NCBI GenBank assembly: GCA_900471925.1
Contig: UCGV01000001.1
Span: 285,648-349,647 of the forward strand
Direction of reading: 5' to 3'
Length of the DNA stretch: 64,000 nt
Source of the DNA: Hyphomicrobiales bacterium
GTDB taxonomy: Bacteria > Pseudomonadota > Alphaproteobacteria > Rhizobiales > Rhizobiaceae
Numbering within the stretch: position 1 is the stretch's first letter; every line of letters begins with the position of its first letter. This document shows positions 16,904-26,866 of this stretch, in pieces. The position numbers and the translations under genes were made by a program. A model generated the notes under the pieces. The model saw only the letters and a list, made by a program, of their open reading frames with translations. It was not told the origin of the DNA and searched no databases.

Positions 16904-18046
16904 ATGCTGTTCTGGATTCTCGTGGCCTTCCTGACGGCGGCCGTTGCCGCCATTCTGCTTTATCCTCTTTTGCGCGGAGCGAAGGCGGCGGAAGATACGC
17001 GCGCCGGCGAGGCCGCCGTCTATCGCGACCAGCTACGCGAACTCGACCGGGATCTGGCCGGCGGCCTGATCAGCGCCGACGAGGCCGATTATGCCCGGGC
17101 CGAGATCGGTCGCCGCCTGATTGCCGTCTCCGCCACCGCTCCGGCAGGAGAACGCAAAGTTGCCCGCCATCACCGGCTGACGGAAGCGTTCATCGTGCTG
17201 ATCCTGCCTGTCATCGGGCTCTGTCTTTACGTCAATACCGGCAGGCCAGACCTGCCGTCGCAGCCGCTGGAGGCGCGGCTTGCCAATCCCGGCAATGACA
17301 TGGCCGTGCTGATCGCCAAGGCCGAGCGGCATCTGGCCCAGAACCCTGACGATGGAAAGGGTTGGGATGTGCTGGCCCCGATCTATTTCAGCACCATGCG
17401 CGTCTCCGATGCGGAAGCCGCCTATCGCAATGCCATACGTCTGCTTGGCCCTAGCCCCGCACGTCTCGATGGTCTTGCCGAAACGCTGATGGCAGTCTCC
17501 GAAGGTGTCGTGACCGAGGATGCGCGCACGCTGCTCGAACAGTCGCTGGCGCTGGAACCCAACAATCCGCGCGCCCGCTTCTATGTGGCGCTCAGCATGG
17601 AGCAGGCCGGTCAGCCCGATCAGGCGCGTTCCGCCTTCGAGGATCTGGCAAGGCAGTCGCCGGCAGATGCGCCCTGGCTGCCGCTGGTCAACGAGCATAT
17701 CGCCAAGAATGGCGGCACGGCGATTGCGCCCGCAGCACAGCCACCCGCTCTGGGCGGACCGACGGCGGAGGATGTCTCTGCTGCGGAAAACATGAATGCA
17801 GGTGATCGACAGCAGATGATCCGCGGCATGGTGGAAAGCCTCGACGCGAAACTCTCTGCCGATCCCAACAATTTCGAGGGCTGGATGCGTCTCGTCCGCT
17901 CTTACGCCGTATTGAATGACAAGGGTCGCGCCACGGGCGCATTGAAGCGGGGGCTCGCGGCCTTCCCGTCATCGGGTGAACAGGGCAAGCAATTGCTCGC
18001 GCTTGGCCGGGAACTCGGCATCGCGACGGAGGGATTGACGCAATGA
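16904..18046 (+). CDS. ccmI: Cytochrome c maturation protein CcmI (CycH)
   Basis: A 380-residue protein that chaperones apocytochrome c to the heme lyase complex. It has two N-terminal transmembrane helices ([20 protein letters not shown], and about residues 95-115), a cytoplasmic loop between them with [15 protein letters not shown], then a periplasmic TPR-like domain. The start is set at ATG 16904, which begins directly with the first helix. An in-frame ATG at 16868 would add an odd 12-residue extension. First gene of ccmIEFH (cycHJKL in rhizobia). The next gene starts within its stop codon. Confidence 0.92.
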   Translation: MLFWILVAFLTAAVAAILLYPLLRGAKAAEDTRAGEAAVYRDQLRELDRDLAGGLISADEADYARAEIGRRLIAVSATAPAGERKVARHHRLTEAFIVLILPVIGLCLYVNTGRPDLPSQPLEARLANPGNDMAVLIAKAERHLAQNPDDGKGWDVLAPIYFSTMRVSDAEAAYRNAIRLLGPSPARLDGLAETLMAVSEGVVTEDARTLLEQSLALEPNNPRARFYVALSMEQAGQPDQARSAFEDLARQSPADAPWLPLVNEHIAKNGGTAIAPAAQPPALGGPTAEDVSAAENMNAGDRQQMIRGMVESLDAKLSADPNNFEGWMRLVRSYAVLNDKGRATGALKRGLAAFPSSGEQGKQLLALGRELGIATEGLTQ

Positions 18047-18549
18047 CGCGCAAGCAGAAACGCATGGCGGTGATTGTCGGCGGCATGAGCTTCATCATAG
18101 CCGCCGTGCTGCTCGTCATGTTCGCCTTCAGCCAGTCGGTCGCCTATTTCTACATGCCCGGCGATCTCGCCAAGACGCCGGTCGCGCCCGGCACGCGCAT
18201 CCGCCTCGGCGGTCTCGTGGGCGAGGGCAGCGTTGTCAGGAGCGAAGGTTCGGTCGTGCGTTTCGCGGTTACCGATCCGAGCGGCCAGGTCGTCAATGTC
18301 CGCTACGAGGGCATCCTGCCGGATCTCTTCCGCGAAGGGCAGGGGGTCGTCACCGAAGGCGCCTTCGAGACGGGCACCAGCGTCTTCACCGCCGACACCG
18401 TGCTTGCCAAGCATGACGAGACTTACATGCCCAAGGAAGTGGCCGACAAGCTGAAGGCTCAGGGACTATGGGAAGAGGGCAAGGGACCAGCACCAATGGA
18501 TAAGGCGCAGGGCGAAGCCAAGGCTCAGGAAGCGAAGGCGACCCAATGA
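18043..18549 (+). CDS. ccmE: Heme chaperone CcmE (CycJ)
   Basis: A 168-residue membrane-anchored periplasmic heme chaperone. It has one N-terminal transmembrane helix after a basic start ([14 protein letters not shown]), then an OB-fold domain. The heme-binding histidine/tyrosine motif is visible as [13 protein letters not shown], the H-x-x-x-Y form. It receives heme from CcmC and passes it to CcmF/H. Overlaps ccmI and ccmF by four bases each, so translation is coupled. The C-terminal lysine/alanine-rich tail is typical of rhizobial homologues. Confidence 0.95.
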   Translation: MTRKQKRMAVIVGGMSFIIAAVLLVMFAFSQSVAYFYMPGDLAKTPVAPGTRIRLGGLVGEGSVVRSEGSVVRFAVTDPSGQVVNVRYEGILPDLFREGQGVVTEGAFETGTSVFTADTVLAKHDETYMPKEVADKLKAQGLWEEGKGPAPMDKAQGEAKAQEAKATQ

Positions 18550-20540
18550 TCATAGAGATCGGCCACTACGCGCTGGTTCTGGCGCTCGCAACCGCGATCA
18601 TCCTCTCGGTCGTACCCGTTATCGGCGCGCGTCGCGGCGATCAGGCAATGATGGACGTGGCGCCGCTCGGCTCCGTCCTGCTCTTCAGCCTCGTCGCCTT
18701 GTCCTTCGGCGTTTTGACCTATGCGCATGTCGTCTCCGACTTCTCAGTTCAGAATGTCTGGGAGAATTCGCATTCGCTTGTGCCGCTGATCTACAAATAT
18801 TCCGGTGTCTGGGGCAATCACGAGGGCTCCATGATGCTCTGGCTGTTGATCCTGGCGCTGTTCAGCGCGCTGGTCGCAGTCTTCGGCCGCAATCTGCCGG
18901 ATACGCTAAAGGCCAATGTTCTCTCGGTTCAGGCCTGGATCTCGGTTGCCTTCATCCTCTTCATCCTGCTGACCTCCAACCCGTTCGCCCGCCTCGATCC
19001 GGCTCCGGCCGAAGGCAAGGACCTGAACCCGGTGCTGCAGGATATCGGCCTCGCCATCCATCCGCCGTTGCTCTACCTCGGCTATGTCGGCTTCTCCGTC
19101 TGCTTCTCCTTTGCCGTCGCCGCGCTGCTGGATGGCCGTATCGATGCGGCATGGGCGCGCTGGGTGCGCCCCTGGACGCTGGCCGCCTGGACCTTCCTGA
19201 CACTCGGGATCGCCATGGGCTCCTATTGGGCCTATTACGAACTTGGCTGGGGCGGCTGGTGGTTCTGGGATCCGGTGGAAAACGCCTCCTTCATGCCCTG
19301 GCTCGCGGGTACCGCGCTGCTTCATTCCGCGCTCGTCATGGAAAAGCGCGAGGGATTGAAGATCTGGACGGTGCTTCTTGCGATCCTGACCTTCTCTCTG
19401 TCGCTGATGGGCACTTTTCTCGTGCGCTCCGGCGTGCTGACCTCGGTCCATGCCTTCGCCAGTGACCCTAGCCGCGGCGTCTTCATCCTCTGCATCCTCC
19501 TGATTTTCATCGGTGGCGCGCTGTCGCTCTTTGCCTTCCGTGCGCCCCTTCTCTCGGCCGGCGGCTTGTTCGCGCCGATCTCCCGTGAAGGCGCGCTCGT
19601 CGTCAACAACCTGATTCTGACGGTTGCTTGCGGCACGGTGCTGACGGGCACGCTCTATCCGCTAGTGCTGGAAACGCTGACCGGCGACAAGATCTCCGTC
19701 GGTCCGCCTTTCTTCAACCTGACCTTCGGCCTGCTGATGGCGCCGCTGCTCGTCATCGTGCCTTTCGGACCGATGCTTGCCTGGAAGCGAGGCGATCTGC
19801 TCGGCGCCCTGCAGCGGCTTTATATCGTGGCTGGGCTCGCTTTCGTCGCGGCTCTCGTCTTCTTCTATATCGAACACGGCGGTCCGGTCATGGCGGTGCT
19901 CGGCCTTGCCGCCAGCCTGTTCCTGATCCTTGGCGCTGGTGCCGATCTCTGGTATCGCGCCGGCATCGGCAAGGTGAAGGCGGATATCGCCTGGCGCCGC
20001 TTGTCTGGTCTTCCGCGCTCTGCTTTCGGAACGGCACTCGCCCATGCCGGCCTTGGCGTCACCGTGCTCGGCATCGTCGCCGTCACCACGTTCCAGACCG
20101 AGCATGTGATCGAGATGAAGCAGGGCCAATCGACGGATGCCGGTGGCTACAGCATCGTCTTCGACGGCATGCAGCCGGCCACCGGCCCGAACTATACGGA
20201 AGATCGCGGCCACTTCTCGATCCGCCGTGGCGGTGCCGAGGTTGCCGATGTCTGGTCGGCCAAGCGGCTTTATACTGCCCGCCAGATGCCGACGACCGAA
20301 GCCGGCATCCTGACCTTCGGCCTCAGCCAGCTCTATGTCTCACTGGGTGACGTCACCAACGACGGCGGTATCGTCGTGCGCATCTGGTGGAAGCCGTTCA
20401 TCCTTTGCATCTGGGGCGGGGCGCTGGTCATGGCGATTGGCGGCTTCGTGTCACTGAGTGATCGGCGCCTGCGTGTGGGCGCTCCGAGCCGCAAGGCGAA
20501 GGCCAAGGCAGCAACACCCGTCATGGAACCGGCGGAATGA
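18546..20540 (+). CDS. ccmF: Cytochrome c heme lyase subunit CcmF (CycK)
   Basis: A 664-residue polytopic inner-membrane protein that attaches heme to apocytochrome c together with CcmH/I. The periplasmic tryptophan-rich WWD signature is visible in [20 protein letters not shown] (around residue 235), and histidines flank it ([20 protein letters not shown]). It has 14-15 hydrophobic helices and is full length. Overlaps neighbours by ATGA. Essential for c-type cytochromes and therefore for respiration with the bc1 complex and symbiotic oxidases. Confidence 0.96.
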   Translation: MIIEIGHYALVLALATAIILSVVPVIGARRGDQAMMDVAPLGSVLLFSLVALSFGVLTYAHVVSDFSVQNVWENSHSLVPLIYKYSGVWGNHEGSMMLWLLILALFSALVAVFGRNLPDTLKANVLSVQAWISVAFILFILLTSNPFARLDPAPAEGKDLNPVLQDIGLAIHPPLLYLGYVGFSVCFSFAVAALLDGRIDAAWARWVRPWTLAAWTFLTLGIAMGSYWAYYELGWGGWWFWDPVENASFMPWLAGTALLHSALVMEKREGLKIWTVLLAILTFSLSLMGTFLVRSGVLTSVHAFASDPSRGVFILCILLIFIGGALSLFAFRAPLLSAGGLFAPISREGALVVNNLILTVACGTVLTGTLYPLVLETLTGDKISVGPPFFNLTFGLLMAPLLVIVPFGPMLAWKRGDLLGALQRLYIVAGLAFVAALVFFYIEHGGPVMAVLGLAASLFLILGAGADLWYRAGIGKVKADIAWRRLSGLPRSAFGTALAHAGLGVTVLGIVAVTTFQTEHVIEMKQGQSTDAGGYSIVFDGMQPATGPNYTEDRGHFSIRRGGAEVADVWSAKRLYTARQMPTTEAGILTFGLSQLYVSLGDVTNDGGIVVRIWWKPFILCIWGGALVMAIGGFVSLSDRRLRVGAPSRKAKAKAATPVMEPAE

Positions 20541-20992
20541 TGCGGCGCTTCCTGCTCGTTCTCGCCCTCGTGCTGGCGGCCGCTCCGGCCTTCGCTGTCA
20601 ACCCCGACGAAGTGCTCGCCGACCCTGCGCTTGAAGCCCGCGCCCGGGCGCTATCGTCCGAACTGCGTTGCATGGTCTGCCAGAACCAGTCGATCGACGA
20701 TTCAAACGCCGATCTCGCCAAGGATCTGCGCCTTCTTGTGCGCGAGCGTCTCACCGATGGCGACAGCGATGAACAGGTGCTGGGCTACATCGTCTCGCGA
20801 TACGGCGAATTCGTGCTTCTGAAGCCGCGCTTCAGCATGCGCACGCTGCTCCTCTGGGGTGCCCCCGTACTGCTGATCCTCGCCGGCGGCATTTCGCTCA
20901 TCGTCTTCGCCCGTAAACGAGTAGGCAAGCCGACAGGCAGCAAGCTGTCGGCTGAAGAGCAGGCGCGGCTCGCCGAACTCTTGGAGAAATAG
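20537..20992 (+). CDS. ccmH: Cytochrome c maturation protein CcmH (CycL)
   Basis: A 151-residue periplasmic thioredoxin-like subunit with a signal peptide ([15 protein letters not shown]), the redox motif [11 protein letters not shown] that binds apocytochrome cysteines, and a C-terminal membrane anchor ([21 protein letters not shown]). Last gene of the ccm operon, followed by a strong hairpin at 20995-21026. Length and motif fit the short CcmH form, so CcmI supplies the TPR part. Confidence 0.95.
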   Translation: MMRRFLLVLALVLAAAPAFAVNPDEVLADPALEARARALSSELRCMVCQNQSIDDSNADLAKDLRLLVRERLTDGDSDEQVLGYIVSRYGEFVLLKPRFSMRTLLLWGAPVLLILAGGISLIVFARKRVGKPTGSKLSAEEQARLAELLEK

Positions 20993-20994
20993 GC

Positions 20995-21026
20995 GATCAT
21001 TCCGCCGGATAGGCGGCGGAATGATC
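20995..21026. terminator. Hairpin terminator between ccmH and the convergent DoxX gene
   Basis: GATCATTCCGCC (20995-21006) pairs perfectly with GGCGGAATGATC (21015-21026), and one more G-C pair extends it to 13 bp with a 6-base loop. It begins two bases after the ccmH stop and ends just before the DoxX stop, so it can serve both convergent operons, although no long T tract follows. Confidence 0.65.
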
Positions 21027-21031
21027 CATGC

Positions 21032-21421
21032 TCAGGTTTTCCGATAGGGAAACAGTGCCCGCACGGCCGGATCGCGTAACCACAATCCGCCCCACATGAA
21101 CAGCCCGAGATAGATACTGAACAGGATGTTGCTAAAGAGCGGCATCTCGGCTCGAATCTGCGTCGCCATCGCGCCACCGAGCAGCCCCATCATCGATACT
21201 GCGCCGAAGACGCTGGTCTGCGGGATCAGATAGAGTATGAGGCAAGTCAGCTCGATCAGTCCGATCATCAGCACGTAGCCGTTCGGCCAGCCAAGTTGTG
21301 TCATCGTTTCCTCAGCGACCGGCAGACCAAGAAGTTTTGGAGCGATCGATGCGCCGAGCATGAAGAGCGCGAAAAACCCGGTCAACACGCGACCGGTCCA
21401 GACCATTGCCTTTTCGCTCAT
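21032..21421 (-). CDS. DoxX-like membrane protein
   Basis: A 129-residue protein with four hydrophobic helices, the DoxX-like layout: MSEKAMVWTGRVLTGFFALFM, then GLPVAEETMTQLGWP, LMIGLIELTCLILYL and a C-terminal LFMWGGLWLRDP. The start is the ATG at 21421, which overlaps the stop of the VOC gene by four bases. A longer frame to 21799 reads through the VOC gene out of frame and is rejected. Last gene of an ArsR-SRPBCC-VOC-DoxX operon. Exact function unknown. Confidence 0.85.
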   Translation of the reverse strand: MSEKAMVWTGRVLTGFFALFMLGASIAPKLLGLPVAEETMTQLGWPNGYVLMIGLIELTCLILYLIPQTSVFGAVSMMGLLGGAMATQIRAEMPLFSNILFSIYLGLFMWGGLWLRDPAVRALFPYRKT

Positions 21422-21843
21422 CGCTGCTCCGCCGGGATCGTATTGACCATCCAGGGTGTACCGAACCGATCTGTGAACATGCCGAAGCCCGGCGACCAGA
21501 AGGTGGTGTTGAAGGGCATCGTTACCTTGCCGCCTTCCGAGAGCGCCTCGAAGATCCGTTTTGCTTCCGCCGCATTTTCGGTGTGATAGGTGGCACTGAA
21601 GCCGCCCATATCCTCCTGATATCCGGGAGGGGCATCGCAACCCATCAGCGACTGGTCGCCGACATCGAGCCAGGCATGCATGATCTTGTCCTTGAAGGCG
21701 GGATCGACCGGCATGTCGCCGGGCGCTTCGGCAAAGGTGAACATGCCGTTCAGTTTGCCGCCCAGCACCTTGGCGTAAAATTCGAAAGCCTGTCGGCATT
21801 CGCCTTTGAAAACGAGGTTCGTCACGAGTTTCATGGTCATCAC
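21418..21843 (-). CDS. VOC family protein (PhnB-like glyoxalase fold)
   Basis: A 141-residue vicinal-oxygen-chelate domain of the PhnB type. MKLVTNLVFKGECRQAFEFY is the first beta-alpha module, WLDVGDQSLMGCDAPP sits in the middle, and TTFWSPGFGMFTDRFGTPWM at the end is the typical PhnB/YjdN C-terminal block. Metal ligands are not clearly conserved, as in many PhnB-type members. Overlaps SRPBCC and DoxX genes by four bases each. The role is unknown beyond the operon context. Confidence 0.87.
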   Translation of the reverse strand: MMTMKLVTNLVFKGECRQAFEFYAKVLGGKLNGMFTFAEAPGDMPVDPAFKDKIMHAWLDVGDQSLMGCDAPPGYQEDMGGFSATYHTENAAEAKRIFEALSEGGKVTMPFNTTFWSPGFGMFTDRFGTPWMVNTIPAEQR

Positions 21844-22316
21844 TCCCTTTGATTTCCTTGACTTGCGATCCAGCTTTCCAGCCGACCGAAGGTACTTTCC
21901 CAGCCGTGGCGATGGCCGATGACGCTTTCTTCGGACTTCAGGTCTGCATGGGTGAAATCCATCCGCGTGCGGCCATCGGGCAGTTCTTCGAAGACGACGG
22001 TCACGAGGGTCAGGACCGCTTCGCCATCCTCATGCTCGTCTTCCCATTGGAAGGTGAAGGACAGCCGCTCGGGTTCCTCGATCTCCCTGTAGACACCGTT
22101 CTGCCAGAGCAGGCGGCCATCCGCGGCATTCTTCAGGCAGGCCCTGTAGGCGCCACCGACACGCAGATCCTGCACGACACTCACCGCCGGCCATTCGACA
22201 GGTCCAAGCCAGGCGACGACAATTTCCGGTCGTGTCCAGGCCGCCCATAGAAGGGCGCGCGGTGCGTTGAAGATTCGCTGCATATGCAATGTGGGGCGCG
22301 ATAGCTGATCGTCCAT
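21840..22316 (-). CDS. SRPBCC/AHSA1 domain protein
   Basis: A 158-residue START-like fold protein (AHSA1, activator of Hsp90 ATPase homologue 1-like). MQRIFNAPRALLWAAWTRPE is the first strand and helix, VAWLGPVEWP and FEELPDGRTRMDFTHADL follow, and the C-terminal helix contains GWESTFGRLESWI. The ATG at 22316, preceded by GTGAGGAAATC, is preferred over one at 22370. Second gene of the ArsR operon. Such ArsR-AHSA1 pairs are common, and the hydrophobic pocket ligand is unknown. Confidence 0.87.
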   Translation of the reverse strand: MDDQLSRPTLHMQRIFNAPRALLWAAWTRPEIVVAWLGPVEWPAVSVVQDLRVGGAYRACLKNAADGRLLWQNGVYREIEEPERLSFTFQWEDEHEDGEAVLTLVTVVFEELPDGRTRMDFTHADLKSEESVIGHRHGWESTFGRLESWIASQGNQRE

Positions 22317-22370
22317 GATTTCCTCACCCTGTTTCGACTGAAAATGTCCCGATGGAAAAATGCGCGGCAA

Positions 22371-22718
22371 TCAGTTGCGCGGGCTGCTGTCATCCGCTTT
22401 TTGGATCGTCTGGAGATAGTCATCCAACCGGTTGAAACTCGATTCCCAGAAGCGCCGGTATTGCTCCAGCCAGTCGGCAATGCTCTTCATCGCCATCGGC
22501 TCGAGCCTGGCAGGCCGCCACTGCGCCTCCTTGCCCCGGCTGATCAGTCCCGCCTTCTCCAGGACTTTGAGATGTTTCGAAACCGCCGGCAGGCTCATCG
22601 CGAAGGGGGCGGCCAGCTCGTTTACAGAGGCCTCGCCTTCGGCCAGTCGCGCGATGATCGCCCGGCGTGTGGGGTCTGCGAGGGCTGCGAAGGCTGCGCT
22701 GAGAATGTCGGTTTCCAT
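22371..22718 (-). CDS. ArsR family transcriptional regulator
   Basis: A 115-residue winged-helix repressor. FAALADPTRRAIIARLAEGE and SVNELAAPFAMSLPAVSKHLKVLE give the DNA-binding domain, and the C-terminus RLEPMAMKSIADWLEQYRRFWE is typical of the SRPBCC-linked subgroup. There are no metal-binding cysteines in the recognition helix, so it is not an arsenic or zinc sensor of the classical type. First gene of the minus-strand operon. The inverted repeat at 22773-22784 in its promoter is a likely operator. Confidence 0.9.
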   Translation of the reverse strand: METDILSAAFAALADPTRRAIIARLAEGEASVNELAAPFAMSLPAVSKHLKVLEKAGLISRGKEAQWRPARLEPMAMKSIADWLEQYRRFWESSFNRLDDYLQTIQKADDSSPRN

Positions 22719-22772
22719 GAAAGGCCTCGTATGTAACTGTAGGGTTAAATACAGCCCGCCATTTCACCTGTC

Positions 22773-22784
22773 AACCGACCGGTT
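22773..22784. promoter_or_regulatory. Candidate ArsR operator
   Basis: AACCG (22773-22777) and CGGTT (22780-22784) form an inverted repeat. GGTTAAATA follows it, and the same GGTTAAATA word is found again at about 22743, so the site is partly repeated. Located 55 bp upstream of the arsR start on the minus strand. Role inferred from position. Confidence 0.45.
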
Positions 22785-22960
22785 AAATAAGATGAATTGA
22801 ATGGGTTTCGCCCATGTGGCGAGTAGCAAAAAATTATTCGCACATTACGAATTTTTCATGGGCCGGACAGTTCGTAGTAAGGTGCGGCGTCCTATATCTC
22901 GGTCACCACTGATCCGGCACCGCCGGAACGAAGGTCTGAACAAGAAGAGAAGGTGCTCTT

Positions 22961-24532
22961 ATGCTGAAAAATTTCCGCGGACGTCCGTCCCTTAGAACGG
23001 TGCTCCAGGCATCCACCGTTGCAGGTCTGGCAGCCGCCGTTCTTGCAACCGGCATCCCTGTCGAGATCTCCCGTTCCTACGCTGAGGCTGTCAATATCCA
23101 GGCGCCCTCGGTTCCAAGCTTCGCCAATGTCGTCGATGCCGTTTCCCCGGCCGTCGTTTCCGTTCGCGTCGAAAGCCGCGTCAAGCCGGCCTCCGATGAT
23201 GGCGATGGTTTCTCCTTTGATTTCAACGGTCGCGGCTTTGACGATCTGCCTGACGCTCTGAAGCCGTTCTTCCGCCAGTTCGGCGAGCAGGGTCAGGGCC
23301 ACCAGGGTCAGAACCAGCAGCGCCGCTTCGGCCAGCCGGGCCAGGGTGGTCCGGGTCGCCTGCGTCCGGTCGCACAGGGCTCGGGCTTCTTCATCACGGA
23401 AGACGGTTATATCGTCACCAATAACCACGTCGTTTCCGACGGCTCGGCTTTCGTTGCTGTCATGAACGACGGCACCGAGCTCGATGCCAAACTGATCGGC
23501 AAGGATCCGCGTACCGACCTCGCCGTCTTGAAGGTCGACGGCAAGGGCCGCAAGTTCACCTATGTCAACTGGGCTGATGACAACAAGGTCCGCGTCGGTG
23601 ACTGGGTCGTCGCTGTCGGCAACCCCTTCGGCCTTGGTGGTACGGTCACGGCCGGCATCGTTTCGGCCCGAGGCCGCGACATCGGCTCCGGCCCCTATGA
23701 CGACTACCTGCAGGTCGACGCTGCGGTGAACCGCGGTAACTCGGGTGGCCCAACCTTCAACCTCAATGGTCAGGTCGTCGGCATCAACACCGCGATCTTC
23801 TCGCCCTCCGGCGGCAGCGTCGGTATCGCATTTGCCATCCCGGCCTCCACGGCCAAGGATGTCGTGGCTGACCTGATGAAGGACGGTACCGTCTCGCGTG
23901 GTTACCTCGGCGTGCAGATCCAGCCTGTCACCAAGGATATCGCTGACTCGCTCGGCCTCTCCGAAGCCAATGGCGCTCTTGTCGTCTCCGCCCAGGAAGG
24001 CACGCCGGGCCAGAAGGCCGGCATGAAGACCGGTGACGTCGTCACCGCCGTCAATGGCGAGCCGGTCAAGGATGCTCGCGATCTCAGCCGCCGCATCGGC
24101 GCAATGACGCCGGGCACCAAGGTTGAGGTTTCGATCTGGCGTGGCGGCAAGGCGCAGTCTCTCACCGTCGAGCTCGGCACTTTGCCGGCTGACCAGCAGG
24201 CTTCCACCGATGACGACAGCAACCAGCAGGAACAGGCCCAGCCGCCGGCTTCCGAAAAGGCGCTTGCCGATCTCGGCCTGACGGTTGGTCCGTCGGACGA
24301 CGGTAAGGGGCTCGCCATCACCGGCATCGATCCGAACTCCGATGCTGCCGACAAGGGTATCAAGGAAGGCGAGACGATCACCTCGGTCAACAACCAGGAA
24401 GTCTCCAGCGCCGACGATGTCGTCCGTGTCATCAACCAGGCCAAGAAGGACGGCCGCACCCGCGCGCTGTTCCAGATCCAGTCGAAGGACGGCAGCCGCT
24501 TCGTCGCGCTTCCGATCAACGGCCAGGGCTGA
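22961..24532 (+). CDS. degP: DegP/HtrA-type Do family periplasmic serine protease
   Basis: A 523-residue envelope protease/chaperone with an N-terminal signal region (about 1-42), then a trypsin-like domain with the triad H156 (VTNNHVVSDG), D186 (DPRTDLAVL) and S261 (NRGNSGGPTF), followed by two PDZ domains (about 300-395 and 430-515). A glycine/glutamine-rich stretch (residues 108-131) forms the regulatory loop region. The following two-component genes lie about 100 bp downstream and may sense envelope state. In many rhizobia the orthologous degP lies close to cycHJKL. Confidence 0.92.
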   Translation: MLKNFRGRPSLRTVLQASTVAGLAAAVLATGIPVEISRSYAEAVNIQAPSVPSFANVVDAVSPAVVSVRVESRVKPASDDGDGFSFDFNGRGFDDLPDALKPFFRQFGEQGQGHQGQNQQRRFGQPGQGGPGRLRPVAQGSGFFITEDGYIVTNNHVVSDGSAFVAVMNDGTELDAKLIGKDPRTDLAVLKVDGKGRKFTYVNWADDNKVRVGDWVVAVGNPFGLGGTVTAGIVSARGRDIGSGPYDDYLQVDAAVNRGNSGGPTFNLNGQVVGINTAIFSPSGGSVGIAFAIPASTAKDVVADLMKDGTVSRGYLGVQIQPVTKDIADSLGLSEANGALVVSAQEGTPGQKAGMKTGDVVTAVNGEPVKDARDLSRRIGAMTPGTKVEVSIWRGGKAQSLTVELGTLPADQQASTDDDSNQQEQAQPPASEKALADLGLTVGPSDDGKGLAITGIDPNSDAADKGIKEGETITSVNNQEVSSADDVVRVINQAKKDGRTRALFQIQSKDGSRFVALPINGQG

Positions 24533-24632
24533 TCTTCTGCCCCCAGAAGGCTGGAGCCGCGCCGGCGTGAATGCCGCGCGGCTCCAAACTCTTATATCCC
24601 GCCGAATTCTTCAACATTGAAGGACGCCCGCA

Positions 24633-25379
24633 ATGACCTCCGCACAACAGGAAGACGCTTTGAGCCTTGCCGAAAAGCAACCGGCGGGTAATGTCGGCCG
24701 CATGAAGATTCTCATTATCGAAGACGATCTGGAAGCGGCGGTCTATCTCACGAAAGCCTTTCGTGAGGCGGGGATTGTTGCCGACCATGCGAGCGACGGC
24801 GAAAGCGGTCTCTTCATGGGGTCGGAAAATACTTACGACGTCATCGTCATCGATCGCATGCTGCCGCGCCGTGATGGTCTTTCCGTGATCAGCGAGCTGC
24901 GCCGCAAGGCGATCCACACACCCGTTCTCATTCTTTCCGCTCTCGGCCAGGTCGACGACCGTGTCACCGGTCTGCGCGCCGGCGGTGACGACTATCTGCC
25001 GAAGCCCTATGCATTCAGCGAGTTGCTGGCTCGCGTCGAAGTGCTTGGCCGCCGCAAGGGCACGCCGGATCAGGACGTCATCTACCGCGTCGGCGATCTC
25101 GAACTTGACCGGCTCTCCCATGAGGTCCGTCGCGGCGGCAAGGAAATCCCGCTGCAGCCGCGCGAATTCCGCCTGCTGGAATATTTGATGAAGAATGCCG
25201 GCCAGGTGGTCACCCGGACCATGCTTCTGGAAAATGTCTGGGATTATCATTTCGATCCGCAGACAAATGTCATCGACGTGCATGTCTCGCGCCTACGCTC
25301 CAAGATCGAGAAGGACTTCAGCCAGCCGCTGCTGAAGACGATCCGGGGCGCGGGTTATATGATCAAGGATGAGGGATGA
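24633..25379 (+). CDS. OmpR-family response regulator
   Basis: A 248-residue receiver plus winged-helix regulator. Phospho-acceptor D74 lies in DVIVIDRMLPRRDG, the acidic pair in IIEDDLE, and the lysine in DYLPKPYAFSE. The C-terminal domain has LQPREFRLLEYLMKN and PQTNVIDVHVSRLRSK. The ATG at 24633 is preceded by GAAGGA, so the 23-residue leader before MKILII is probably real, though ATG 24702 is an alternative. It forms an operon with the kinase (four-base overlap). Its position directly after degP suggests control of envelope functions, but this is inference. Confidence 0.88.
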   Translation: MTSAQQEDALSLAEKQPAGNVGRMKILIIEDDLEAAVYLTKAFREAGIVADHASDGESGLFMGSENTYDVIVIDRMLPRRDGLSVISELRRKAIHTPVLILSALGQVDDRVTGLRAGGDDYLPKPYAFSELLARVEVLGRRKGTPDQDVIYRVGDLELDRLSHEVRRGGKEIPLQPREFRLLEYLMKNAGQVVTRTMLLENVWDYHFDPQTNVIDVHVSRLRSKIEKDFSQPLLKTIRGAGYMIKDEG

Positions 25380-26785
25380 GCCGTTTCTGGGTTCTCTTCA
25401 AGTCCACCGCAGTCCGCCTTTCGGCACTTTATATCCTGCTTTTCGCAATCTGCGCCGCAACGCTCGTCTTCTATGTGACGGCGATGTCCGAGCGGTTGCT
25501 GACCGGCCAGATCCGTGATGCGGTCGCCCAGGAAGTGACGCAGGTCCAGCGTGCTTATGATGCCGGCGGCATGAACCTTCTGTTGCGCACCATGGAGCGT
25601 CGCGCCCGTCAGCCGGGTGCCAATCTCTATATTATCGCCGGTCCGTCCGGTGATATTCTCGCCGGCAACGTTGCCTCCGTGCAGCCCGGCGTCTTTGAAG
25701 AATCCGGCTGGACCTCCGTGCCCTTCATGTACCAGCGCTATACCGATAGCGGCGTCGAGCAGCGGCACATGGCAATCGCCAATATCTTCGTTCTCGACAA
25801 CGGCCTTCGCGTGCTGATCGGCCGCGACCTCGGCGAACCGGAGCGCTTCCGTGTGCTGGTGCGCCAGGCGCTGATGATCGCGCTCGCCATCATGGGCCTC
25901 GGTGCCATCATCATCTGGTTCGGCATCGGTCGCAATGCGCTCAAACGCATCGACCGCATGTCCGCCGCCAGCAAGAAGATCATGGCCGGCGATCTTGCCC
26001 AGCGGCTCCCGGTCGGCGGCTCCGGCGACGAGTTCGATCGTCTCTCCGTCTCCCTGAACACCATGCTGGAGCGGATCGAGAAACTGAACGAGGGCCTGCG
26101 GCAGGTCTCCGACAATATTGCCCACGATCTGAAGACGCCGCTGACACGCCTGCGCAACAAGGCCGCCGACGCGCTCGATATCGAGGATGGTGAAGTGCGC
26201 CGCGGCGCGCTGGAAGGCATTATCTCCGAATCCGACCAACTGATCCGCACCTTCAACGCCTTGTTGATGATTTCGCGTGTCGAGGCCGGATCGGTAGCGG
26301 CCGAAATGTCGCCAATCGAGCTCTCGGCCATCGTCGCCGATAGCGCCGAACTCTACGAACCGGTCGCCGACGAAGCGGGTATGGCGCTGACCTCGAAGAT
26401 CGAGCCCGGCATTGAAATCCAGGGCAATCGTGAACTGATCGGCCAGGCGATCTTCAACCTGCTCGACAATGCGATCAAATATTCCGCCGATACCGAAGGC
26501 GCAGGCTCGGTCTCCGTCAAGCTCAGTCGCCGCCCCGATGGCACCTGTCTCTCCGTTGCTGATCATGGCCCCGGCGTTCCGGCAGACCGGCGCGAGGATG
26601 TGCTGAAGCGTTTCGTGCGCCTGGATGAAAGCCGCTCCAAGCCGGGCACCGGTCTTGGCCTCTCGCTTGTGGAGGCGATCATGGAGCTGCATGGCGGCTC
26701 GCTGGAGCTTTCAGATACAGAGCCCGGCCATGAGAAACGCCCCGGCCTTACAGTGAGTATGGTTTTCCCGGCCAAGGCGGCCTGA
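25376..26785 (+). CDS. Sensor histidine kinase
   Basis: A 469-residue membrane kinase: transmembrane helices at about residues 14-36 and 164-185 enclosing a periplasmic sensor domain of about 125 residues, HAMP, H250 in DNIAHDLKTPLTRLR, and a HATPase domain with LDNAIKYSA, VADHGPGVPADRR and GTGLGLSLVEAI. The last part of the gene is followed by glnE after 81 bp. Cognate partner is the overlapping regulator upstream. Sensor input not known. Confidence 0.88.
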   Translation: MSRFWVLFKSTAVRLSALYILLFAICAATLVFYVTAMSERLLTGQIRDAVAQEVTQVQRAYDAGGMNLLLRTMERRARQPGANLYIIAGPSGDILAGNVASVQPGVFEESGWTSVPFMYQRYTDSGVEQRHMAIANIFVLDNGLRVLIGRDLGEPERFRVLVRQALMIALAIMGLGAIIIWFGIGRNALKRIDRMSAASKKIMAGDLAQRLPVGGSGDEFDRLSVSLNTMLERIEKLNEGLRQVSDNIAHDLKTPLTRLRNKAADALDIEDGEVRRGALEGIISESDQLIRTFNALLMISRVEAGSVAAEMSPIELSAIVADSAELYEPVADEAGMALTSKIEPGIEIQGNRELIGQAIFNLLDNAIKYSADTEGAGSVSVKLSRRPDGTCLSVADHGPGVPADRREDVLKRFVRLDESRSKPGTGLGLSLVEAIMELHGGSLELSDTEPGHEKRPGLTVSMVFPAKAA

Positions 26786-26866
26786 TTTTCCTGATGATTT
26801 TCATATTGGCGCTTTCGCGCTCAGGCTCTAGTTTAATGTCGCAATGCGGCATGGCAGGGAGAGCGA

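Noticed and set aside
21422..21799. Longer DoxX frame reading through the VOC gene
   Set aside because: The upstream part is an out-of-frame shadow of the VOC gene. The ATG at 21421 gives the typical DoxX start with an ATGA overlap.
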